Source of the DNA: Symbiodinium natans
Lineage: Eukaryota > Sar > Dinophyceae > Suessiales > Symbiodiniaceae
Direction of reading: 5' to 3'
Length of the DNA: 64,000 nucleotides
NCBI GenBank assembly: GCA_905221605.1
Contig: CAJNDS010002190.1
Coordinates: forward strand, 1,297,288 to 1,361,287
Shown: positions 22,511 through 30,800 of the stretch, in pieces
Layout: every line of letters begins with the position of its first letter
Numbering within the stretch: position 1 is the first letter of the stretch
Program-made: the position numbers and the translations under genes
Notes under the pieces: model-generated
The model's input: the letters and a program-made list of their open reading frames with translations, nothing else
Database searches by the model: none
Told to the model about the DNA's origin: nothing

Positions 22511-22900
22511 GTTTAGGGTTTAGGGTTTCGGGTTTAGGGTTTGGTGTTTCGGGTTTGGGGTTTGGGGTTTCGGGTTTCGGGTTCAGGGTTTAGGGTTTGG
22601 GGTTGATCTAGGGTTTAGGGTTCAGGGTTTAGGGTTTAGGGTTCAGGGTTTAGGGTTTAGGGTTTAGGGTCTAGGAGGCTCTGAGCGCTTTTTGCTTGTG
22701 GAGTTTGGAAGCGGTTTATCCGAAGCACCGGCTTTTAAAGGGTTTAGGGTTTAGGGTTTAGGGCAGGAGGACTCGCCTAGAGAGTGGAAGTGTTTCCTGT
22801 GTGTACCCATGACGCCACGACCATCTCGGGGTGCTTTTTCAAGGCGCCGAAGGGGGTACCTTGAGGATGCTTCTGACCAAGGGATGAAGACTCTCCTTAG

Positions 22901-23151
22901 AGCTCAAATGAGAGCCCGAACGATGAGCGTAAGAACATCATCCAGTCTTTGGAGCTCGGCTTTGACGAGATTGACAATGCAACGGCGCAACAGCTCATCG
23001 ATGCAGTGAGCAGTCTTTCCACGAAGCTTGGCGAAACCAAGAAGGACATCAAAATGTTGAAGGATAATCCCAACCAGAAGACCATCATGAAAGCCGTCAG
23101 TACGGACTATATCACCAACATCAAGAAAGTTGAGCGAGAGCGTGCAGAAGG
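22901..23151 (+). CDS. Internal exon of a coiled-coil-like protein
   Basis: Acceptor CTCTCCTTAG, donor GTAAGC at 23152. The 83 in-frame codons read SSNESPNDERKNIIQSLELG, then DNATAQQLIDAVSSLSTKLG, then ETKKDIKMLKDNPNQKTIMK, ending in KKVERERAEG. Charged heptad-like composition, no cysteines. A separate frame at 22809-22900 (GYLEDASDQGMKTLL) may be the preceding exon. Family not recognised. This is the best supported isolated exon of the left half. Confidence 0.6.
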
Positions 23152-23340
23152 GTAAGCACACTCCCCGACCTAAGCCCGAAGCCTTTCATCCTAATCCTCC
23201 TCGGCCCCTCATCGCCCTCAACACTGATCCCTACTTGCGTGCACCCTAAACCCTAAACCCTAAACCCTAAACCCTAAACCCTAAACCCTAAACCCTAAAC
23301 CACTAGGCTTCTCCCTTGCAAGCAATGAAAGGGAACCTAA

Positions 23341-23464
23341 AGTGAACCCCAGTGGTACCCCTTACCCTTTTTTTGGCCCTGGGTTCCCTTAAAAAGTACC
23401 CAACCCCTAAGGGTCCATGGACCCTTAGGGAACCAAAAGAAGGGTACCCTTACTATAAGATGGT
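23341..23464. mobile_element. MITE-like element, family H, with nested family D end
   Basis: Matches 11624-11728 at both ends but carries an extra CCTAAGGGTCCATGGACCCTTAGG palindrome in the middle. Confidence 0.6.
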
Positions 23465-23911
23465 TGCTGGGCTACCAAGCTAAGCAACTACCAAGAGTAT
23501 CCTCTGACAGTCCCTGTCAGAGTCGTCAGAACGCAATCCACCCGTCTGTAAATCCCTGACACCCTGCAACCCGAAACGCGAAAACCCAAAAACTCAAAAC
23601 CCTAAAACCCTAAAGCCTCAAACCCCAAACCCTGAATCCTAAACCCTTAACTAGGTATCTCTATGTACTAGGATGCCTTCTGAACACGGAGATGGGGACC
23701 TTGGGTTCCAACATCCCCAGATACCCCCACCCCTATATCCTAAACCCTAAAAAACTCAACTCCTGGGTTCAGGGTTCACAGGGTTCATAGGGCTCATAGG
23801 GTTCACAGGGTTTATAGGCTTCAGAGTGTTCATATGGTTCATAGGGTTGAAACCCTCAGCCCCAAACCCCACTCTGAAGAGGCCAAGCATGAGCTCTGAG
23901 ACTTCTGCCAG

Positions 23912-23960
23912 ATGCTGCCGTGGACCTGCGTATCCTGGCCCATGGGCTCTTTTGTATGGG
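23912..23960 (+). CDS. Short exon-like island with a GTTTAGGG donor
   Basis: After ACTTCTGCCAG reads AAVDLRILAHGLFCM, ending ATGGG|GTTTAGGG. Same junction type as 38248. Short, so weak on its own. Confidence 0.35.
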
Positions 23961-24028
23961 GTTTAGGGTTTAGGGTTTAGGGTTTAGGGTTTAGGGTTTA
24001 GGGTTTAGGGTTTAGGGTTTAGGGTTTA
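23961..24028 (+). repeat. (TTTAGGG)n array
   Basis: About ten perfect units upstream of the retrotransposon insertion. Confidence 0.95.
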
Positions 24029-24138
24029 GATACCCCCCCCCCCCCCTCGCCCCTGTAAGTTACACTTAAGCTCTTCTCAAAGGGGGGAGGGGGGGGGGTA
24101 TCCAGGGTATCCAGGCAAGGTGGAAGCTTTAGCGCCCT

Positions 24139-24212
24139 CAGGGTCCATGTACCTCATTATTTTATACTTGGGCCCCAAGAATCCCTAATTACATAGGAAG
24201 CACTTTCCCCGA
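24139..24212. mobile_element. MITE-like element, family D (left part)
   Basis: GGGTCCATGTACCTCATTAT followed by TTATACTTGGGCCCCAAGAA. The right inverted end is not clearly present, so this copy looks truncated. Confidence 0.5.
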
Positions 24213-24365
24213 AACCCTAAACCCTAAAGCCTAAACTCTAAACCCTAAACCCTAAACCCTAAGCATAAAGCCCTATTTACGTACATGGACTCTTTTGGGC
24301 TTTGTTCGTTCAGGGCTCATGGCTGAGGGTTTTTAGGGGTGTAAGGTTAGGTTTACAGGGCTCCA

Positions 24366-24370
24366 GGATG
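24366..24370. repeat. Target-site duplication, left copy (GGATG)
   Basis: GGATG directly precedes the 5' LTR and the same five bases directly follow the 3' LTR at 36766-36770. Five base pairs is the usual duplication made by copia integrases. Confidence 0.93.
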
Positions 24371-24513
24371 TGTAGTTTTTCATGGAGGAATTACACTCCT
24401 TTTGCGAGCTGTGCATACCATCGCTTTACCCTCGACTGTGGCTCAAGTTGCCGATAAAAAGAGGCGTACTTAACGGTTTATATGTTCCCTCATGTGCTGA
24501 CCTGAAAACTTCA
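24371..24513 (+). repeat. 5' LTR (143 bp)
   Basis: TGTAGTTTTTCATGGAGG...CTGAAAACTTCA, base-for-base identical to 36623-36765. Very short for an LTR. Contains CCGATAAAAAGAGG and TTTATAT, possible promoter and polyadenylation elements, and the 9-mer TGGCTCAAG at 24439-24447. R and U5 limits cannot be set from sequence. Confidence 0.95.
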
Positions 24514-24530
24514 GGTTATCAGCCGTAGAG
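24514..24530 (+). promoter_or_regulatory. Candidate tRNA primer-binding site
   Basis: GGTTATCAGCCGTAGAG lies directly after the LTR. It resembles the TGGTATCAGAGC site, complementary to initiator tRNA-Met in many copia elements, but with an extra T and later mismatches. The primer is therefore uncertain. Confidence 0.4.
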
Positions 24531-24539
24531 TCTCACACG

Positions 24540-26669
24540 ATGGCTCTGCAGCTGCAAGATGGGACCATTGATCCCAATGCGCAACATGATCAGACTGCAA
24601 CAACCAACTACCAACAGTTCAACCAATACCGGGTACAGCAGCAGCTGATCATCGTGCAACAAAACGAGGATGCAGAGCGAGTTCGTATCGAAGCCGAACG
24701 CAGACATGCGGAAATCCTGGACATGGCTACAAGACAGGCCCGTGCAGAAATGGGAGAACTCGAGCAACACGCTGATGCCCAACATCGTGCACGGATTGAA
24801 GTCATCAGTGACCGCATGGACTTTGTGGTTCGTGAGCTACAACAACAACTACTGGAGACCAAGGCAGCACTAAGAGGTCGAACGGCGGAGCTTGACCAAG
24901 CCGCACAGGACGCACACACACTCAGGATGCACAATCTCGAGCTTGAGGCACGAGGTAACATGGTTCTCGAATCGGAAACTCGCCTCAGGACCCACCTCGA
25001 ACAGAGTGAATTTTCCCTTGCTAACCTCAGGGTTGTGTACGATCAAAACAGGGAAACCCAGCTGGAATTCTTAGGCAACGAATTTAGAGAGCAAATGCAG
25101 TATGAAGAGAACATGTTCACATATGCCATGCATGAAGAAGAGAGTGCATGTGATGTCTTGATTCAGGAGTTGGCTGAGTCGAACCAGCGTTTGATGGTTG
25201 AACTTGATGAGGCTAAGGCAACCGCTACAGCGTCATCTAGCCTGCCGAAAGGTGGTGCCGAGCACCAGCAGGCTGTTCCCATGGCCTCAGCACCTCCACC
25301 GGGTTTGAACACTGCCGAAGCAAGCCCCCCGCAAGGGGGTGCCGCATGCGGTAATGCACATGTCACGCATGCTGATTTGCCAAATCCGTTGCAGATTCCA
25401 GAGAGCATGAAGGGTCTCTTTGAGAGACGACCCCAGAGGTTTAATCTGGGGGCATCTACTCCTGTTTCGCAGGCCCCTAATGAAGTGCATGAAGCGATCG
25501 CAAAAGCGCTCAAGGACTTTGCTACCAAGGATGAGACGAAACCTAAGACTAAGGAAGCCGAGACAGTGAAACTTCCGGATTTTCCCTCAGCGGAGACGTA
25601 CAGATCGTGGAAGACGGCAGTGCGTGAGGCTGTTCGAGCAGCATCTGATCACCCTGATGAAGCATTTGCGTGGATTCAGCAGGTGTACGCAAAGGGTGCT
25701 TCACTAGATAGCCTCAACGATGTAGGGAAATTCCTCACGCTAGACACCAAAATCCTTGCAGCATTGTCTAGGGTGGCGAAGGGCGAGCTTGCGAGACAAA
25801 TACTCAACTACAAGGAGACGGAGGCCACCTGTGGTAGAGCAGTGAGAGGTAGGCAAGTGTTGTTAATGTTTGAAGCCTACTTTAAAACCAACGAAGAAGT
25901 TGGCTCCCTCTACTCGGTCGAAGACCTCTTGAAAGTGGCACTGATCAATGATGACCTCGCTACCTTCGTGCATAACTGGGATTCAGTGATCGCTGGACTG
26001 TCGCATCCTCCAGACGAAACCACTTTGCGAGACATATTCCTTCGTGAGCTTCGCAAGTCCCATCGTTTGAAGTACGATCTCGACATTTACGATCGGGCTC
26101 GTGAGGGGACCCCTGAGCACACCTACAAGTTCCTCATGGAAAGCATCAAGAATCTCCTCACACGAGAACGAATTAGGAAGAACAGGGACAAGATTGCTAA
26201 GGCCCATGGCGCAAAGTATGGTGCACCTGCCCCTCCTACCCCTGCGAAGCCGTCGGCGCCCGCTCCCTCGGAGCGACGACAGCCATCCAGAGGACGTCAG
26301 GGTAGGCAGGTTTGCATGTTGTTTCAGAAGGGTAAGTGTAAGTTTGGGGAGCGTTGCAAGTATGAACACACGAAAGACCCCAAAGCATCCTCAAGGGAGA
26401 GATCTCCCAACCGGCCTAAGTCAGGTTCTCGCGAGAGAGAGAAGAGCAACAGCAAAGATACCTCCAACATCCCATGCGTATTTTATGCCAAGGGTACTTG
26501 CAGGAATGGGGACAAATGCAAGTTCTTGCACAAGGACAAGTCCGCATCGCCCTCTGTCCCGGCCAAGGCTAAGGCACGTGCACCCTCCCCGGCTAAGCGA
26601 AGGCCGAGCCGGAAGAAGAGGACAGAAGCTAAAGCAGCTGCCTGTTGCGTGTACGCCTTAGCCGCCTGA
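24540..26669 (+). CDS. gag: Gag-like protein with N-terminal coiled coil and two CCCH zinc fingers
   Basis: A 709-codon frame that would form the capsid/nucleocapsid of the retrotransposon. Start ATG 26 bp after the LTR, the first in the transcript. Residues about 20-235 are Glu/Gln/Arg-rich and strongly coiled-coil-like. Residues about 240-330 are a Pro/Ala-rich linker. Residues about 345-560 resemble a copia gag core (KLPDFPSAETYRSWK start). The C-terminus has two C-x7-C-x5-C-x3-H fingers: C592/C600/C606/H610 and C646/C654/C660/H664. Lys/Arg/Ser-rich segments separate and follow them. These replace the CCHC knuckle usual in copia gag and presumably bind RNA. Two copies of the GNRA hairpin motif lie in the linker (25245-25252, 25326-25339), and the TGA stop (26667-26669) sits inside a third. 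Confidence 0.9.
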   Translation: MALQLQDGTIDPNAQHDQTATTNYQQFNQYRVQQQLIIVQQNEDAERVRIEAERRHAEILDMATRQARAEMGELEQHADAQHRARIEVISDRMDFVVRELQQQLLETKAALRGRTAELDQAAQDAHTLRMHNLELEARGNMVLESETRLRTHLEQSEFSLANLRVVYDQNRETQLEFLGNEFREQMQYEENMFTYAMHEEESACDVLIQELAESNQRLMVELDEAKATATASSSLPKGGAEHQQAVPMASAPPPGLNTAEASPPQGGAACGNAHVTHADLPNPLQIPESMKGLFERRPQRFNLGASTPVSQAPNEVHEAIAKALKDFATKDETKPKTKEAETVKLPDFPSAETYRSWKTAVREAVRAASDHPDEAFAWIQQVYAKGASLDSLNDVGKFLTLDTKILAALSRVAKGELARQILNYKETEATCGRAVRGRQVLLMFEAYFKTNEEVGSLYSVEDLLKVALINDDLATFVHNWDSVIAGLSHPPDETTLRDIFLRELRKSHRLKYDLDIYDRAREGTPEHTYKFLMESIKNLLTRERIRKNRDKIAKAHGAKYGAPAPPTPAKPSAPAPSERRQPSRGRQGRQVCMLFQKGKCKFGERCKYEHTKDPKASSRERSPNRPKSGSREREKSNSKDTSNIPCVFYAKGTCRNGDKCKFLHKDKSASPSVPAKAKARAPSPAKRRPSRKKRTEAKAAACCVYALAA
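25242..25255 (+). other. GNRA-hairpin motif, copy 1
   Basis: CC-GAAA-GG extended by G-U and C-G pairs to five base pairs, followed by GGTGCCG. Read in the register Pro-Lys-Gly. Confidence 0.6.
25326..25344 (+). other. GNRA-hairpin motif, copy 2
   Basis: CCCCC-GCAA-GGGGG then TGCCG. The stem is longer and the loop is GCAA, still GNRA. Same register as copy 1. Confidence 0.7.
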
Positions 26670-26682
26670 AAGGGTGAGCCGG
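26665..26682 (+). other. GNRA-hairpin motif, copy 3, containing the gag stop codon
   Basis: CCT-GAAA-GGG then TGAGCCGG. Where other copies read CGA (Arg), this one reads TGA, which is the gag stop. The base change keeps pairing through a U-G wobble. Confidence 0.75.
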
Positions 26683-27710
26683 ATGGTAGGCATGCAGACA
26701 CATGGCGTCTTGATGAGAAGTCACTCACGCTGTCTAGGGAACATGTTGTTCTGAGAAACAACTATTTTATTCCCCAAAGCTGCCCCGTTCCAGCATGGAG
26801 AATCAAGTCTGTTGCGAGCATCACCATGAAGCTGAAAACCGGCGAAGAGCGAACGTTACAGTACAATTGGAAAACGTGCGATAAGCAAGCACCTCTGCCC
26901 AATTGGACGGGCGTTACGAGTTTCAAGCTGAAGCCTAAAGACATGAGTGTGTGTTTTGAAAGGCACCCTGAGATACACCCAGTTGAAAGCGTCGGAGATG
27001 GTTGGAAATTTGTTCCCCATAAGCGCAAATGTGTGGCAAGGTTCAAAACCAATGCTGATTGCCCTATGTCCGACCCTGGTGATCTTCAGTGTGCAGTCAT
27101 CAACGCACAAAATCTTGAGGCCTCAGTGTACTCGGAACTCCATGGTGAAAAGACAAAATGCAAGCATCGCTGCTGCAAGCCTGATTTCGCTTGCCGGCAT
27201 TGTGCAGCAGGAAACATAATGTCAGGAACTGCCGCTCCAGCGCGCAAGGAACTTCAGAGCTTGGACATCATTGCCGATACGGGAAGTGAAGAGGACCTTA
27301 TCAGCTCTTCGGACTTGAGAAAGTGTTTCGAAGGAGTCGGTAGAAAAGTCGACGCAACGCCAGTCAACCTTCACACGGCCAATGGCATCGTGGAGGCATC
27401 GTCCAGGACAGAAGTCGAGGTTCCGTCAATGAATGGCAGCCTGGAATTCGTGGAACTCCCGGATACCCCACCGGTTTGCTCTGTAGGAAAGAAGTGCATG
27501 CAGCAAGGGTACGGTTTTTACTGGCCTCCAGGGCAAGTTCCGTACTTCGTGAAGCCCGATGGCCAGAAGCTCACTTGCACGCTACGGGGGAATGTTCCAG
27601 TGTTCAGCAGTATTGGGAATGATTCCGGACACCCAGCTGCTGTAGCGCATCGCGATGAAGGTGAACGAATGGCGCCTACCTGCTCCTTGCAGCAGGATTT
27701 TCACGCATAA
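26670..27710 (+). CDS. Aspartic protease frame (retropepsin), in frame with gag after one TGA
   Basis: The gag frame stays open from 26670 to the TAA at 27708, so gag and protease are separated by a single TGA. The first ATG is at 26826 (294 codons). Catalytic motif ADTGSEEDLIS with DTG at residues 151-153 counted from that ATG. A Cys/His-rich stretch (CKHRCCKPDFACRHC) precedes it. Function would be cleavage of the polyprotein. Expression as a Gag-PR fusion would need TGA readthrough or recoding. Alternatively the TGA is a recent mutation, or ATG 26826 is used. The 27665-27710 end overlaps an open frame that continues into the integrase ORF. Confidence 0.8.
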   Translation, partial: KGEPDGRHADTWRLDEKSLTLSREHVVLRNNYFIPQSCPVPAWRIKSVASITMKLKTGEERTLQYNWKTCDKQAPLPNWTGVTSFKLKPKDMSVCFERHPEIHPVESVGDGWKFVPHKRKCVARFKTNADCPMSDPGDLQCAVINAQNLEASVYSELHGEKTKCKHRCCKPDFACRHCAAGNIMSGTAAPARKELQSLDIIADTGSEEDLISSSDLRKCFEGVGRKVDATPVNLHTANGIVEASSRTEVEVPSMNGSLEFVELPDTPPVCSVGKKCMQQGYGFYWPPGQVPYFVKPDGQKLTCTLRGNVPVFSSIGNDSGHPAAVAHRDEGERMAPTCSLQQDFHA

Positions 27711-27850
27711 GCTGCCCGAAAGGGCATGCCGCAGCAGCCGGACCACTTCCAGGAGCTCCAGACGGTGTAGTCCCGGTACCTGCGGCGGACGAGGGAGATC
27801 ATCCACCATGGCTGGCAGAGATCCTAACCAAGGATCCCCCTCTTGAAGGC
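27711..27850 (+). other. Inter-ORF segment, open in the pol frame
   Basis: The frame of the large ORF is open upstream from 27665, so it overlaps the protease frame by 46 nt. Its residues just before ATG 27851 (PPWLAEILTKDPPLEG) look coding. A -1 shift within the overlap would fuse protease to integrase. TTTT at 27698-27701 is a possible weak slip site. No good heptamer is present. A hairpin motif copy lies at 27715-27724. Confidence 0.55.
27715..27731 (+). other. GNRA-hairpin motif, copy 4
   Basis: CCC-GAAA-GGG then CATGCCG, five bases after the protease TAA. Confidence 0.75.
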
Positions 27851-30800
27851 ATGAAGAAAGAGCAACTGTTGAAGGCTGGATGGGTTACTGTGAATGGTGA
27901 TCCCCACGTCAAGGTTGCCCATAACCCAAAGACCTTCAGAACACCTGCACCTCGCTACCCCAAGTATCGAATTCGTTCCACCTGGGGATACAAAGATGGC
28001 GAGTGGAAGCAGCTGGAGAACAAGGTCAACATGGACGAGCTCGACGCCGTCTACGGGAAGGTACCTGAGGGTACCGACATGACCATCACTGTCTTTACCA
28101 TGCCCGATGGCGGTGAAGATGTGCCCGATAGCGACGTTGAGGTCCACATTCCAAAGTCGAAGAAGGACGAGGCGTCTCTAAGAGCTGAAGCGGAATCCGT
28201 GCAGCATCTTTTGAGTCATCGTCCAAAGAACCCTTTCTGTCCGGTATGTCAACGAGCCAAAATGTATGCTCCGCATGCCAGAAGAAAGGGAGGTTCTAGC
28301 ACTGTGCACAGCAAGGGGTTCGGTGACCACATCACCATCGACCACATCATCACGAAGGACGCCAAGGACTACGGATTCGAAGGACAAACTGTAGCACATG
28401 TTGTGAAGGATGTCTTTACGAAGTTCCGTTATGTTTACCCGGCCGACAACAAAAGTGGTGAGCAGTGTTACGAAGATTTACTGCACTTTTTCGAGGTCGA
28501 TGATAATGTTAAGGTTGTTTACTCTGACAACGCTCATGAGTTCGACTACGCGGTTAAGCAACTCCAAGCTAGGCACAATACATCCAGGGAGTATGTGGAT
28601 CAGAACAAAGCAGTGATCGAGCGCGAAATACGAACGATCTTGGAAGGTACGCGTGCCAATTTGGTACAATCTGGTTTACCTGATCAGTTCTGGCCACTTG
28701 CATCCCAACATCACGCTATTTCTTTGAACGTTAGTAAACGTCTTGACAACGGTTTAGTGCCATGGAATCAAAGGTTCGGGAGCGACTTCCAAGGGGTCCT
28801 TGTTCCCTTTGGGGCTAAGATTTTGTACTGGGCCGACCCCAAGCAGAAGCAGCCCAAAAGGTCAAAGTTTGCGGGGACGGGTATTGAAGGAATTTTCCTC
28901 GGGTATCATATCCAGCCTGGCTTCGTCTTCAAGGAAGAGTACTTAGTTGCTCCTTTGCAGGGAATCAACGAGGCCATCGAGAATGACGCCTTCAGGACTT
29001 TCAGGGCCAAAAGGCTTGAACTCCTGGAAGGGAAGTTCCAGTTCCCATTGTCACAGGATCTTGAAGCTCTGGGAAACCAGAAGCCGCCCGAACTCGATGA
29101 TCAACATCACAACGCCGTTGAAGAAAGAAACCCGCATCAAGAAGAAGAAGATTTCGAAGGGGGAGTGGGACCGCTCGATGAAGGAGATCGGCCATTAGGG
29201 GGGTCAGCAAGGGACGACATTGTCTATCCTGCACGATATGATCCTCTAGATGATGTACCCTTCTCAGTCCGAGAGAGACTGGCACCTGCAACTCCATCGT
29301 TCAAAACAAAAGACGGAATCGGCATTCCGTATGGCTATCGCTGGGATGGGGAGAGACTGATCAAGCAAAAAGGCCTTTCCTCGCTTCCGGGCGTTCAAGC
29401 TAAAGTATGGAGCAAGCTGACCGTCGAAGAAAAGCACAAAGCGCTTGCAGAACATCAAGCTTCAAAGCAAGCCAAGGTCGACGAGGACTACAACCAGGCG
29501 ATAGAGCACGTTCCAGCAATGCCGGTGTTGTATGGGAAACCCGAAGACCACCGAAAGAAAATGTGTTCCCACTACGAGTCTAAGCTCCTGGAGATTGCCC
29601 AGGACATGTACGCGGTCGTGGCCAAGATCCTGTCTGCGAAGGAGATTGAATCCAGTCCCGAAGCGCAGGCTGCCCTCGACAAAGAGTGGAAGAAGCTTGT
29701 TGATAAGGGTTGTTGGGTAGAGAAACGAGTGAGAGAGTACGACTCCGTTGCGGCAGAAGCACGAAAAACCAATGAGAAAGTGCACTTCGGGAAGATCTTC
29801 GAAATCGGGACTCTAAAAGGTTCTGAGTTGAAGGAGAACGACCCGAACCGCCGTTACAAGGGTCGGTCAGTGTTTCAGGGCAACAAGGTCTTGGATGAGA
29901 ACTCTGATCATGCTCTCTTCGCAGAGATGTCGAGCAGTCCTGCTTCTATGGAGGCGGGCAAAATATTGGATGTCTTTGGATCTCAGCCCGGCTTCTCGAT
30001 TCAGCAAGCGGATGCACGACAGGCGTATACGCAGGCTCTCTTCACTGGGGTTGAAACTTGGGTAAGGCTCCCTCGCAATAGATGGCCAAAAGGCTGGAGG
30101 TCTATGAAGGACCCGGTCGTTCCCCTGAAGTTGGCTCTTTATGGGCACCCAGATTCAGGGGGGATATGGGAACGTCATTGCGAGACTGAGCTCAAGAAGG
30201 TGGGATTCGAGCCTGTGCTCACTGACATCTGGAAGAGCGTGTTTTACAACGCCGATTTGGAGCTCTTAATGGTTATTTATGTTGACGACTTTAAACTCGC
30301 TGGACCCACGAAGAACATCCAGAAAGGCTGGGAATCTATTGCAACAGTAATCGACATGGATCCCGCTGAGGTGATTGGACGTTACTTCGGATGTCAACAC
30401 ATCGAGGAAAAGAACGTCACGCTTTCCAAAGAGCACCACCCTTTTCACTATGTCTTCGAACCCGAAAATGAAACTGCAGCCCCAGCTAAGATTGCTGAGG
30501 ACAGGTGGGACGTAATCCCGGAAGTCATGCTTGCAGTTCGGCACCATAGCTATCCCAGAAAGAGATTGTATATGCCCACTGAAGAAGATGTTCAGATGTT
30601 CCCTACGATTGGACCTCAAAGATACACCTTCCAGGCTGCAGATGGGGTGACAGAAGAACATCAAGACAATATGAACATCGCTAGGGACAAATGCTTCAAA
30701 CAGTGGTGGACAGGTACGACGTACTTCGACCTCGCCGCCCGGGGGCCTGAAGAGTTCGGTCTGGCTGTTGCAGCTGCCCGAAAGGGTAAGTCGGTTCGAA

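Noticed and set aside
28041-28080. GGTACCTGAGGGTACC palindrome as another member of the hairpin family
   Set aside because: The stem is a GGTACC palindrome with no GNRA loop or GYCG flank.
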